A program made the translations under genes and the position numbers. Under the pieces are notes generated by a model. It saw nothing but the letters and a program-made list of their open reading frames with translations. It ran no database searches and was not told the DNA's origin. A stretch of DNA of 64,000 nt, from the NCBI RefSeq assembly GCF_036077095.1, contig NZ_CP107960.1, positions 1,426,001-1,490,000 on the forward strand. The letters are read 5' to 3'. This document shows, one piece after another, positions 17,535 through 26,009 of the stretch. The stretch's first letter is position 1. Every line of letters starts with the position of its first letter. Source of the stretch: Streptomyces sp. NBC_00376. Its GTDB lineage: Bacteria; Actinomycetota; Actinomycetes; Streptomycetales; Streptomycetaceae.

Positions 17535-18344
17535 ATGCCGAAGGAGACCGCCGTCTACACCCACGGCCACCACGAGTCGGTGCTGCGCTCGCACCGCTGG
17601 CGCACCGCCGCCAACTCCGCGGCCTATCTGACCGACGAGCTCCGCCCCGGTCTGGCCGTGCTGGACGTGGGCTGCGGACCGGGCACCATCACCGCGGATC
17701 TGGCCGCGCTGGTTGCTCCCGGCCGGGTGACCGCCGTCGACACCACCGAGGAGATCCTGTCCCAGGCGGCCGGGGCCGCGGCCGAACGCGGGCTGGACAA
17801 CGTCGAGTTCGCCGTCGCCGATGTGCACGCGCTGGGCTTCCCCGACGACTCCTTCGACGTCGTCCACGCCCACCAGGTGCTCCAGCACGTGGGCGACCCG
17901 GTGCAGGCGCTGCGCGAGATGCGGCGCGTCTGCCGCCCCGGCGGCATCGTCGCGGCCCGCGACAGCGACTACGCGGCGATGGCCTGGTACCCGGAGGTTC
18001 CGGGCCTGGACGACTGGCTGGACCTGTACCGCCGGGTCGCCCGCGCCAACGGCGGCGAGCCGGACGCGGGCCGCCGGCTGCTCTCCTGGGCCCGCCGGGC
18101 CGGCTTCACCGACATCACCCCGACCGCCGGCAACTGGTGTTTCGCCACCCCGGAGAGCAGGGTCTGGTGGAGCGGCCTGTGGGCGGACCGCACGGTCGGT
18201 TCGGTGTACGCGAAGATCGCCGTCGAGGGCGGCCGTGCGAGCACCGAGGAGCTGGCGGAGATCGCCGACGCGTGGCGCGAGTGGGGCACGGGGGACGACG
18301 CCTGGTTCCTGGTCCCGCACGGCGAGGTGCTCTGCCGGGTCTGA
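17535..18344 (+). CDS. class I SAM-dependent methyltransferase (UbiE-like)
   Basis: A 269-residue methyltransferase. Motif I is VLDVGCGPGTITADLAALVAPGRVTAVDTT, motif II FAVADVHALGFPDDSFDVVHAHQVLQHVGDP, and CRPGGIVAARDSDY is the post-II strand. This pattern is typical of the Methyltransf_11/25 families acting on small molecules. The acceptor is not evident. GTACGG-TGG-CCGTAC, a perfect inverted repeat at 17442-17456, lies in its upstream region. Confidence 0.9.
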   Translation: MPKETAVYTHGHHESVLRSHRWRTAANSAAYLTDELRPGLAVLDVGCGPGTITADLAALVAPGRVTAVDTTEEILSQAAGAAAERGLDNVEFAVADVHALGFPDDSFDVVHAHQVLQHVGDPVQALREMRRVCRPGGIVAARDSDYAAMAWYPEVPGLDDWLDLYRRVARANGGEPDAGRRLLSWARRAGFTDITPTAGNWCFATPESRVWWSGLWADRTVGSVYAKIAVEGGRASTEELAEIADAWREWGTGDDAWFLVPHGEVLCRV

Positions 18345-18409
18345 GCGCGTCGCCTCTCCCCCGGACGAATCGATCACACGCCGATGTGCCGCCAACTACC
18401 CTGGCTCGC

Positions 18410-18769
18410 ATGGACATTCTGGGAACCACGCTGCGTATCTGCGTCGACGACCTGGAGGCCGCGGTGGCCTTCTACGAGGACCTCACGGGCAGTTCGGCGC
18501 TCCGTTTCGAGCGCGGCGGGGTCTCGGTCGCCGCGATCAGCTGCTTTCTCCTGATGAGCGGCCCTGAGTCGGAGCTGGAGATCCTGCGCAAGGTGACGGC
18601 GACGATCGCGGTCAAGGACGTCGACGACGCGCACGCCTCCCTCACCCGCGTCGGTGCCCGGATCATCGCGGGTCCGGTACCGACGCCGGTGGGCCGCAAT
18701 CTGATCGCGGTGCACCCGGACGGCTCGGTCTTCGAGTACGTCGACCGGAGCCTGCCGTCCGGCCGGTGA
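18410..18769 (+). CDS. VOC-superfamily (glyoxalase/bleomycin-resistance-like) protein
   Basis: A 119-residue single VOC domain: LRICVDDLEAAVAFYEDLTG at the N-terminus and NLIAVHPDGSVFEYVDRS at the C-terminus, with beta-alpha-beta-beta-beta spacing between. VOC proteins are metal-dependent lyases, dioxygenases or drug-binding proteins. Metal ligands are incomplete, so the activity is undefined. The ATG at 18410 has no Shine-Dalgarno; TACCCT at 18397-18402 ends seven bases upstream, suggesting a leaderless transcript. Confidence 0.82.
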   Translation: MDILGTTLRICVDDLEAAVAFYEDLTGSSALRFERGGVSVAAISCFLLMSGPESELEILRKVTATIAVKDVDDAHASLTRVGARIIAGPVPTPVGRNLIAVHPDGSVFEYVDRSLPSGR

Positions 18770-18796
18770 GGGCCGAACGGCATCGGTGACGTCTCG

Positions 18797-20767
18797 TCAG
18801 CTCTTGGGACGCATCCGGAAGTTGTACCTGCCTGGCAGTGGCTCGTCCGTGAGCCGGGCCCATAGCTCGTCCAGGATCTGCGCACCCTCGCGCAGGTCCT
18901 CGACCTCGAAGCCCTCGTCGAAGACGGCTCGGGCCGCGGCCCGGTCGCCCTCGGCGAGCAGCAGCCGGGCCTCCAGCAGACGGAACCGGCCGCGCTGCCG
19001 GATCGCCGGAGGCAGGGCCGCCCATACGGAGCGGGCCGCCACGGCGCGGCCGGCCGTCAGCAGCGCCTCCACCGCCTCCCGGCCCAGCGCCGCCGCGGCC
19101 GCCGTCCATTCCTCGCCGTCGTCGCGGCGTTCCGCACACAGGTCGTCGAACGCCTCGCCGTAGAGGTCCGCGGCCCGGTCCCGCTGCCGGCCCTCCCCGG
19201 CGGCGACGGCGAGACACCGCAGCAACGGCCAGCGGGACGGGGCGAGTACCAGCCCGCGCTCCCAGCCGCGGACCGCCTGGGCGCGGTCACCGGCATGCCA
19301 CTGGGCGACGCCCAGGTGGTACTCGGTGAGCGGTTCGGCGGGGGCCGTCTCCAGCATGTCGCGCCAGTGCGGGGAGACCAGGGAGGGGCCGGGCGGGACC
19401 ACCCGGCGCGGCTCGGGGAACGTGCCCTGGTCCAGCAACTCCAGCCAGGGCCGCTGCTGTTCGCCGAGGGTGGAGTCGGCGAACGGGGTACCGGGAAGCT
19501 CGTACTTGCCCCGCCTGATCTCCAGCGCGCCCCAGCCCGAGCCGGTGGCGAGCGACTCCCCGGGTTCGGTGTCCGCGCAGGGGCGCCAGGCGGCATACGC
19601 GGCATCGACATCGGCGCGCGGCAGCGCCTCGGCGAGCCGCTGTTCGGTCTCGGAACGGGCCGCCGCCCAGTCCTCGCCGTGCACGGCGAGCGGGTCCGCG
19701 GAAAGCGGGCCGTACGACTCCAGCCAGCTGAACTCGGCGCCCGGTTCGAGCGGGACGTGCTCCAGCTGGGTACGGGCGAGCCCGGCCTGGATCTCGGCGT
19801 ATCCGGCGGTGCCGGGCTCGGTGAGCCACTCCTGCCAGCGCCGCCCGCCCGCGCCGCTGCCCCAGAGGAACAGCTTGCGGCCGCGCAGCAGATCGGTCGA
19901 CGTCTGGACGAGCCCGTGGCCGTCCTCGTCGAGCGAGGCTATCCAGCGGCGGGCGCCGTCGGGCACCTCGTAGAAGTAGTCGGCGGGGAAGGCGCCGCGC
20001 AGCGGGTACGTACGGTCGACCGAGCCGGACACCGGGACCGGGACCCGGGTCAGGGTCCGTTCGTACCCGAAGTGCCAGGCCTCGTCGGCGGGGGCGAGGA
20101 CGCGGGTGCGTTCGCCTTCGGGTACGGCGATGTTGGACCACCAGTAGACGGGCGCGGTGTGCTCGTGCGGATTGCGGATCCGTACGCCGACGTGCAGGAA
20201 GTCGGAGTCGTGCGGCAGCCACAGGTCCACCTGGAACGGCAGGTCGCGCAGCCGCTCCCACTCCCAGAGGCGGACCATCTCGCCGCCGTCGGGCGCGGGG
20301 ACCCGGGCCGCGTGGAGCGGGGCGCAGGACAGTGTGGTGTGGCCCGTGGCCCCGATGTTCCATTCGATGCCGCCGGAGAACCAGGCGCCGTTGAGCGCGA
20401 AGTCGGCGGGCTGGAGCACGGGGTTGCGGTAGAGGAGTTCCCGGCCGGTCGGTTTGTGGTGGAGGGAGTGGACACGGCCGCCGAGACCGGGCAGGACGGT
20501 GGCCCGCAGCCGGTCGTTCTCGATGACGATCGCGTCGAGTGCGGTGGAGGTGCGCTCACGCCCGTAGCCGTCGAGGATGCGCACCGGCAGCACGGTGGAC
20601 AGTGGTTCGAAGCCGATCTGGCGTGCCATGTCACGTGGCAGTGCGGCCCGGTCGCGTTCGTCGATCACATGCATCTCGTCGAGCGGCCGCAACGCGGGCA
20701 ACGGATTCTCCGGGCCCAGCGGCCCGGCGGGCAGGGTCAGTACGGCACGTCGTACGGTCGTGGCCAA
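18797..20767 (-). CDS. DUF5107-domain protein with TPR-like C-terminus
   Basis: A 656-residue protein. Residues ~60-340 form a galactose-mutarotase-like beta-sandwich of the DUF5107 family (LPGLGGRVHSLHHKPTGRELLYRNPV, GGIEWNIGATGH, DLWLPHDSDFLHVGVRIRNPHEH, FYEVPDGARRWIASLD). Residues ~450-620 are alanine-rich helical repeats of TPR type (YHLGVAQWHAGDRAQAVRGWERGL). Such proteins occur with glycoside hydrolases and probably bind or process carbohydrate. I recall relatives being considerably longer, so this may be a shortened form. The start is TTG, supported by GAGG five bases upstream. Confidence 0.8.
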   Translation of the reverse strand: MATTVRRAVLTLPAGPLGPENPLPALRPLDEMHVIDERDRAALPRDMARQIGFEPLSTVLPVRILDGYGRERTSTALDAIVIENDRLRATVLPGLGGRVHSLHHKPTGRELLYRNPVLQPADFALNGAWFSGGIEWNIGATGHTTLSCAPLHAARVPAPDGGEMVRLWEWERLRDLPFQVDLWLPHDSDFLHVGVRIRNPHEHTAPVYWWSNIAVPEGERTRVLAPADEAWHFGYERTLTRVPVPVSGSVDRTYPLRGAFPADYFYEVPDGARRWIASLDEDGHGLVQTSTDLLRGRKLFLWGSGAGGRRWQEWLTEPGTAGYAEIQAGLARTQLEHVPLEPGAEFSWLESYGPLSADPLAVHGEDWAAARSETEQRLAEALPRADVDAAYAAWRPCADTEPGESLATGSGWGALEIRRGKYELPGTPFADSTLGEQQRPWLELLDQGTFPEPRRVVPPGPSLVSPHWRDMLETAPAEPLTEYHLGVAQWHAGDRAQAVRGWERGLVLAPSRWPLLRCLAVAAGEGRQRDRAADLYGEAFDDLCAERRDDGEEWTAAAAALGREAVEALLTAGRAVAARSVWAALPPAIRQRGRFRLLEARLLLAEGDRAAARAVFDEGFEVEDLREGAQILDELWARLTDEPLPGRYNFRMRPKS

Positions 20768-21054
20768 GGCAACCTCGCTCCCTCACGCGGGCCGCCACAG
20801 GTCCGGGCGCCCCCCGATGACCATGGAACACGTTCGGCAACGCTCCTGCCAGGGGCTTCGCTGCCAGACTTCGGCAAAGACGCTCTTCCGGCAAGGACGG
20901 ACCCGGGCGGCTTCGGGGCGCGCGTCCCGACCGGCCCCACCCCGCCCGTTAATTCGGGTGCGTTCCGTCCCCACCGCCGTAACCTTGGCCCTCGACGGGG
21001 ATCGGTGGCATGGGCCGGTGCGGCATGCCCGGACGGAACGCGGAGCGGAACACG

Positions 21055-21396
21055 ATGAGCACGCAGCACACCTACCGAGTGATCGTGCGCGGCGCCTGGG
21101 ACGGGCTGACGGACGAGGCGCGTACCCGGCTGCTGTCCGAGGTGGACGCACACGGCCTGACCGCGATGCAGTTCACCGAGGAGGGCTCGCTCGCGTACGA
21201 CCGTGTGCTCAAGCACTTCAGCTTCCGGTACGTGGTCGTCTCCGACGCCGAGGACGGCGAGGAGCTGGCGGCCGCGATCGCCGAGGACCGTGCCGAGACC
21301 TACCTGGACGAGCACGGGTACGGCCATGGCGCACTGCGGTCCACGGTGACGGACATGGACACCATGAAGATCAATTACAAGGGGCGGCGGGGCTAG
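21055..21396 (+). CDS. DUF6204-like small conserved protein
   Basis: A 113-residue protein starting MSTQHTYRVIVRGAWDGLTD, with GGAG nine bases before the ATG at 21055. The compact alpha/beta sequence (TYRVIVRG, LTAMQFTEEGSLAYDRV, FSFRYVVVSD, and a C-terminal DTMKINYKGRRG) matches my memory of the Streptomyces DUF6204 family. No function is known. It is convergent with the last gene of the contractile-injection operon. Confidence 0.7.
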   Translation: MSTQHTYRVIVRGAWDGLTDEARTRLLSEVDAHGLTAMQFTEEGSLAYDRVLKHFSFRYVVVSDAEDGEELAAAIAEDRAETYLDEHGYGHGALRSTVTDMDTMKINYKGRRG

Positions 21397-21419
21397 GGTG
21401 CGGCCTGACGCCCGGCCGG

Positions 21420-22682
21420 TCAGGTGCGTTTGAAGAACTCGACCTCCCCGACCGCGATCGGCCGTCCCTCGCCCTGGCCGGCCGCGGCCCTCAGCACCAG
21501 CCGGACGGAGACGACATCGCTGATGCCGGTCCGTACCGTCTGCTTGCCCGGTTTGTCGGTGAGCGTCACCGCCTTCTTCCGGACCTCGCCGTCCTGCGTG
21601 GTGACGATCAGGTCTGCCTTGGTGGGCCTGGCCCCCTGCCGGAATTCCTCGGGCTTCGTCGACACACCGGTGTACACCACCACGCCGACCAGCCGGAACG
21701 GCTTGTCGAAGACGCATGTCAACGACGAGTCGAGCGCGGGTGCGCCCCAGTATCTGTTGGTCAGCCCGTCGATGGCGGCGGATGCCGGGTGGCCGGGGGC
21801 CTGGGCGCTCGCCGTGGCCCTGGCCGGGCTGATCTCCGCCGTTCCGCCGAGCTTGTCCCGCACGTCCTCGAAGACGTAACGCCCGGCCGGTACGAGCAGG
21901 AAGCCCGCGAACAGCAGCCCGACGACCACCAGCGCCAGCACGGTCCGCCGGAACGCCCGGCCCGATCCGCTCCGCACCCGGCGGCGGAACGGCCACACCG
22001 TGCGCCACCACGGCAGCGGCGCCGGCTGCTCCCGGGTCTGCAACGGTGCGGCGCAGCGGCGGCAGAACCGGCGTCCAGGCAGGTTCGGGGTACCGCATGC
22101 CGGGCACGGCGGCCCGTCCGGCTCCTCGTCCGCCGTCACGGGCCTCACGACGGGCCGCCGGGCGATCGGCTCGGCCGGCCGCACCGCGACCACGGGCTCC
22201 TCCGCAGCGGCCGGCGCAGGCCGTACGGGGGCCGGCTGCGCCGGTGGTTCCGGCCGTACGGGGGCGGGCTGGACCGGTCGCGCGGGCGGCTCCGGTGCCT
22301 GTGCGGGCGGCGCGGGCGGTGGTGGCGGTGTGGATGGTGGCGGCGTGGACGAACGCGGTGCCGGGGGATCCGGCACCGGCGGCTCCGGGGGCACGGAAGG
22401 CGGGGCTTCGGGCGGGGGTGCCGCGGTCTCCGGGGCGGTGCCCGTCACGGGCTCGGGGTCGGGCGGAGTGCCGGTCGTCGGCTCGGCGGCCGGGCGTGCC
22501 GGTGCTGACGGGCCGGCAGGTTCCGCCGCGGGGGCGGTGTGTTCCGCTTCGGGGACGGTGGGTTCCGCCGCAGCCGGCGGGATTCGCGGCGTCCGGGAGG
22601 ACCAGCCCAGGTAGGAGCCGCAGTTCCCGCAGAATTCGTCGTCCTCGCGGTTGGCGGTACCGCACGCCGGACACGAGCGCAT
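21420..22682 (-). CDS. zinc-ribbon, single-pass membrane protein at the end of the CIS operon
   Basis: A 420-residue protein with four parts. A zinc ribbon lies at residues 4-21 (CPACG...CGNCG) and a second near 205-225 (CPACGTPN...CRRCA), separated by about 170 residues of Pro/Ala/Glu-rich linker. One transmembrane helix follows (LALVVVGLLFAGFLLVPAG). The C-terminal ~130 residues form a beta-sandwich of coagulation-factor F5/8 or NADase-type glycan-binding style (ASAAIDGLTNRYWG ... GVVVYTG ... VGEVEFFKRT). The ribbons would be cytoplasmic and the lectin-like domain outside. AGGAGG lies eight bases before the ATG. It starts four bases after the tail-protein gene ends, so it belongs to the CIS operon. 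Confidence 0.8.
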   Translation of the reverse strand: MRSCPACGTANREDDEFCGNCGSYLGWSSRTPRIPPAAAEPTVPEAEHTAPAAEPAGPSAPARPAAEPTTGTPPDPEPVTGTAPETAAPPPEAPPSVPPEPPVPDPPAPRSSTPPPSTPPPPPAPPAQAPEPPARPVQPAPVRPEPPAQPAPVRPAPAAAEEPVVAVRPAEPIARRPVVRPVTADEEPDGPPCPACGTPNLPGRRFCRRCAAPLQTREQPAPLPWWRTVWPFRRRVRSGSGRAFRRTVLALVVVGLLFAGFLLVPAGRYVFEDVRDKLGGTAEISPARATASAQAPGHPASAAIDGLTNRYWGAPALDSSLTCVFDKPFRLVGVVVYTGVSTKPEEFRQGARPTKADLIVTTQDGEVRKKAVTLTDKPGKQTVRTGISDVVSVRLVLRAAAGQGEGRPIAVGEVEFFKRT

Positions 22683-22686
22683 CGCG

Positions 22687-23250
22687 TCAGCCTCCTGTCT
22701 CGTCCGGTGGGCCCGGCAGAATCTCCACCCGGCAGGTGAGGTGTACGGGGCACGAGGCGGCGACGACGTCCCGGACGCGGTTCGCGTCCACCGGTCCACC
22801 GTGCGGCGCCCAGACCCGTACCAGCAGTTCCCCGGTCGGGGCCGGGGGCAGCTGGGCGCCCGGTTCGGACGACCACGTGGCGCCGCCGCCGTCCCGGATG
22901 TCGGCGTGCACACCGAAGCAGAGCCGGAGTTGTTCGATCAGGCCGCGGCGGGTGCCGCGCCACCGGTGCAGCTCGACGGCGCGGGCGATTACGGCCCGCC
23001 GCAGCTCCTCGGGCCACGCCGGATCGACCTCGGCCGCCACCCAGGACGACAGCCAGGGCAGGAAGTCGGCCGGGGCCAGCGCCGGATCGAAGTAGGCGGG
23101 GAGGTTGTCCAACGTGGACAGGACCGGTGCCAGGACGGTGTCCAGGCCCGCCGTGAACCGCTGGGCCAGGTCGTCGTCCGCGTACAGCGCGGGCAGCAGC
23201 CCGCCGATCGGGTAGCGGCTCGCGAGACCGGGTACCGCGGCCCTGGTCAC
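22687..23250 (-). CDS. CIS baseplate tail protein I (TIGR02242-like)
   Basis: A 187-residue protein of the phage tail protein I/TIGR02242 kind: RYPIGGLLPALYADDDLAQRFTAGLDTVLAPVLSTLDNLPAYFDP, then DFLPWLSSWV and the RGTRRGLIEQLRLCFGV helix seen in these baseplate-wedge proteins. In contractile tails they join baseplate J to complete the wedge. Its GTG start overlaps the baseplate J stop by four bases (GTGA), which points to translational coupling and stoichiometric synthesis. Confidence 0.85.
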   Translation of the reverse strand: MTRAAVPGLASRYPIGGLLPALYADDDLAQRFTAGLDTVLAPVLSTLDNLPAYFDPALAPADFLPWLSSWVAAEVDPAWPEELRRAVIARAVELHRWRGTRRGLIEQLRLCFGVHADIRDGGGATWSSEPGAQLPPAPTGELLVRVWAPHGGPVDANRVRDVVAASCPVHLTCRVEILPGPPDETGG

Positions 23251-25208
23251 GAGCCGTCACCGGCCGTGCTCGCGATGACCTCGACCTGGTGCTGGTGCGA
23301 GAAGACCAGGGCGCCCGGGGCGACATCGATCCGGTCGACCGCCGCCCCGCGCCGGCCGGTGATCGGGTCCGCGGGGAACAGCCGCACCTCGTCCACCAGG
23401 CCCACTCCCGGCACGCCCTGGAGCACGGCGAAGATCTCGCCGTACTGCACCGGCCTGCCGAACGGCCACCCGGTCCCGTCCGCCCCGCCCCGCAGCGGGT
23501 CGATGTGGCCGAACAGCGCCGCGATCGCGTCCGCGCGGACCCGGTCCACGTCACCGCCGTTCGTCACCAGTCTGGCGACCACCGTGACGCCCTGGTACGC
23601 GGGCGGTTCCACCACCAGCCGGGTGCCCACCAGGCGCCGTTCGTCGAGTCGTGCCGTGACCGTCGAGAGCACGGAGTCCGACGGGATCAGCTGCTCGAAC
23701 CGCAGTTGGCCGCCCTCGTCGACGACCGCGTCGGGCACCACCAGTACCCGTACCGCGCCGCCCTCCCCCGCGACGGCGGGCACGCACCGGACCCTGCGCA
23801 GGGAGGGCGCGGCCTCACGGGCGATGGCCTCGTAGTCCCCGGCCGTGACCGCCCGCTCCTGCACCCGGAGGATGTTGGGCGCCCGGACCTTCGCGTTCTC
23901 CACGGTCTCGCCGTCCACCCCGCCCCGGGCCGCCTCGCGGTTGTCCACGCCCGCCACGTACGGCACCGAGCTGCGCAGTACGCAGATGGCGCCGCGGGCG
24001 ACGTTCCCGGCCGCCCCGCCGCCCGTGCGGTAGCGGGGAACCCGCAGCTGTGCGCCCTTCTCGGGCACCGCACCGTAGGAGCGCATCGTGCCGTCCGGAT
24101 CGCGTACCTCCGGCGGGAACGCGAACTCGCCGGAGACGGCGTCGATCCGCACGTGCCGGTCGTGCGGGGCGGAGGCGCCGAAGTGCTCCACGGCGGTCCA
24201 GACCTGCCAGCCCTCCGCGGAGGATACCTGGACGACCGGCGGCTCACCGTCCATCAGCAACGGGGCCCGGCTCACGGAGAAGCGCTGCCCGGCGACGCCC
24301 TCGGAGATGCCGAGCGGCACGTCGAGGACGGTCTCCGCGTGTTCGACGCCCGTGGTGCCGCCGACGGTGAACACCTCGGCCTCCCGGATCGTCGGCGACT
24401 CGGAGTAGAACGGCTGGCCCGGCTCCGGCGCGGTGACCCGGCAGCGCAGCCATCCCGCCCGGACCCCCGCGGTCACCGAGGCGGTGTGTCCGGCAGGGAC
24501 GAACACGATGACCTCACCGGGCCTGTTGAGCCCGCCGGTGCTGTCGGTTCCGGTCCGGCAGACGACCCAGCGGGCCCCGTCCCACGCCTCCCAGACCAGC
24601 GGCGGCTGCCTCGGGTCGACGCCGACACCCTCCACCCGGCTGTCCAGCCGCACGGCGACGATGCACCGGGGCACGGCGGTGGGCAGCCCGAACAGCAGGG
24701 CGTCACCGGGCTCCGGCCGGGGCTGGAAGCACGGGATGTCCTTGCCCGCGCCGAGCGGTGCGGTGCGGTCGGTCTGGTCGCCCGACGCCGGCGCGGTGAC
24801 GAGCCTGATCAGCGAACTCGGCACGATCGGCAGCTCCTCGGAGGTCGAGAACACCACTGCCTCCTCGGCCTCGCCGCGTGCGGTGGCGACCTCCGTGCCC
24901 GCCGGGAGCCGCACGGTCTCCGGCTGCGGCGCGGAGAGCCAGAAGTCGACCTCCGCCCGCGCCACCGTCGGCGGGAAGAGCGTGACGCCCAACAGGTCGA
25001 GGAAGGCCGAGTAGTTCTTGTCCGGAACCCGGTTCAGCCGGTACAGCAGCTGGTCGACCATGTACGCGAACGTCTCGATGAGCGTGACCCCGGGGTCCGA
25101 CACGTTGTGGTCGGTCCACTCGGGAGAGCGCTGCTGTACGTACCGCTTGGCCTCGTCGACGAGTTGCTGGAAACGCCGGTCGTCCAGGTTGGGTGCGGGC
25201 AGGGCCAT
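23247..25208 (-). CDS. cis11: CIS baseplate J/gp6-like wedge protein (Afp11-like)
   Basis: The 653-residue protein is of the putative baseplate assembly (TIGR02243/baseplate J) family. N-terminal LDDRRFQQLVDEAKRYVQQRSPEWTDHNVSDPGVTLIETFAYMVDQLLYRLNRVPDKNY is a highly conserved entry signature. The C-terminal half has the baseplate J core (NAKVRAPNILRVQERAVTAGDYEAIAREA...VVPDA) and the final HIDPLRGGADGTGWPFGRPV...VQYGEIFAVLQGVPGV. It forms the wedge ring that triggers sheath contraction. Start 25208 overlaps the gp25 stop by one base. The cis number follows Afp analogy. Confidence 0.92.
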   Translation of the reverse strand: MALPAPNLDDRRFQQLVDEAKRYVQQRSPEWTDHNVSDPGVTLIETFAYMVDQLLYRLNRVPDKNYSAFLDLLGVTLFPPTVARAEVDFWLSAPQPETVRLPAGTEVATARGEAEEAVVFSTSEELPIVPSSLIRLVTAPASGDQTDRTAPLGAGKDIPCFQPRPEPGDALLFGLPTAVPRCIVAVRLDSRVEGVGVDPRQPPLVWEAWDGARWVVCRTGTDSTGGLNRPGEVIVFVPAGHTASVTAGVRAGWLRCRVTAPEPGQPFYSESPTIREAEVFTVGGTTGVEHAETVLDVPLGISEGVAGQRFSVSRAPLLMDGEPPVVQVSSAEGWQVWTAVEHFGASAPHDRHVRIDAVSGEFAFPPEVRDPDGTMRSYGAVPEKGAQLRVPRYRTGGGAAGNVARGAICVLRSSVPYVAGVDNREAARGGVDGETVENAKVRAPNILRVQERAVTAGDYEAIAREAAPSLRRVRCVPAVAGEGGAVRVLVVPDAVVDEGGQLRFEQLIPSDSVLSTVTARLDERRLVGTRLVVEPPAYQGVTVVARLVTNGGDVDRVRADAIAALFGHIDPLRGGADGTGWPFGRPVQYGEIFAVLQGVPGVGLVDEVRLFPADPITGRRGAAVDRIDVAPGALVFSHQHQVEVIASTAGDGS

Positions 25209-25633
25209 CAGCGCACTCCCGATTCTTCGGAGCCCTCGGAGGACGGAATCGTGTAGAAGGGGAAGACGAGGTTGCGCAGGTCGTTGGTGGCCCGCACGGT
25301 GTAGTGCACGTCGATGTACAAGGTGCCCTCCTCGATGGCGTCGAACGCGACCACCACGTCGGTCACCTCGATGCGCGGCTCCCACCGCTCCAGCGATGTG
25401 CGGACCTCCTGGGCGATGCGCCCGGCGGTGGCACCGTCACCGGGTGCGAAGACGTAGTCGTGGATGCCGCAGCCGAACTCCGGGCGCATCGGCCGCTCGC
25501 CCGGCGCCGTGCCGAGAACCAGCCCGATCGCCTCCTCGATCTCCCGGTCCCGCTCGACCATGCCGATGCCGCCCGTGGCGCCGACCCGCAGCGGGAAGCC
25601 CCAGCCGCGTCCGATGAACCCGCTGCCGCTCAC
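25208..25633 (-). CDS. cis9: CIS gp25-like baseplate protein (Afp9-like)
   Basis: A 141-residue GPW/gp25-family protein. RGWGFPLRVGATGGIGMVERDREIEEAIGLVLGTAPGERPMRPEFGCGIHDYVFAP carries the family EIR-type core (here ERPMRPEFG). It ends DVHYTVRATNDLRNLVFPFYT, matching the gp25 C-terminus. gp25 links the baseplate wedge to the first sheath ring. The GTG start at 25633 overlaps the PAAR gene stop by four bases. Longer upstream extensions would run through the PAAR gene and were rejected. Confidence 0.93.
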   Translation of the reverse strand: MSGSGFIGRGWGFPLRVGATGGIGMVERDREIEEAIGLVLGTAPGERPMRPEFGCGIHDYVFAPGDGATAGRIAQEVRTSLERWEPRIEVTDVVVAFDAIEEGTLYIDVHYTVRATNDLRNLVFPFYTIPSSEGSEESGVR

Positions 25634-25947
25634 ACCGGGCCCCCGATCAGTACGTTCGGCGCACCGCTGATGATGGGCGCGCCGCAGCTGGTGTTGTCCC
25701 GCATCCGGGCGGCGGGCAGCCCGCCGATCAGGACCTGCCCGGTGACCGCGGCGGCCGGGTTGGGCGTGATCACGTTTCCCGGTCCGAGCGCGGCGTGCGG
25801 GGGGACCACGCACACGTGCAGGCTCCCGGTGACGGCCGCGGGCCGGCCGCCGATCAGCACGGTGGCGACGGCCACCGCACCCGGGGGCGGGGTACCGATG
25901 ACGCCGCCGTGGGCGGTGCTGTCGCCCGTGCGGGCTGCGGGGGGCAT
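25630..25947 (-). CDS. cis10: PAAR-domain spike tip (Afp10-like)
   Basis: A 105-residue PAAR-repeat protein: MPPAARTGDSTAHGGVI, then VLIGGRPAAVTGSLHVCVVP and VLIGGLPAARMRDNTSCGAPIISGAPNVLIGGPV, with the repeated (V/L)IGG(R/L)PAA motif and the His/Cys residues that bind a metal at the cone tip. It caps the spike and sharpens the piercing end. There is no C-terminal extension, so it does not itself carry an effector domain. AAGGAG lies upstream of the ATG. Confidence 0.93.
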   Translation of the reverse strand: MPPAARTGDSTAHGGVIGTPPPGAVAVATVLIGGRPAAVTGSLHVCVVPPHAALGPGNVITPNPAAAVTGQVLIGGLPAARMRDNTSCGAPIISGAPNVLIGGPV

Positions 25948-26009
25948 GGTCGGTGTTCTCCTTGCTGGGAAAGGGACTTCTGGAGGTCTCGGAGGGTTGG
26001 TGGGGGGCG

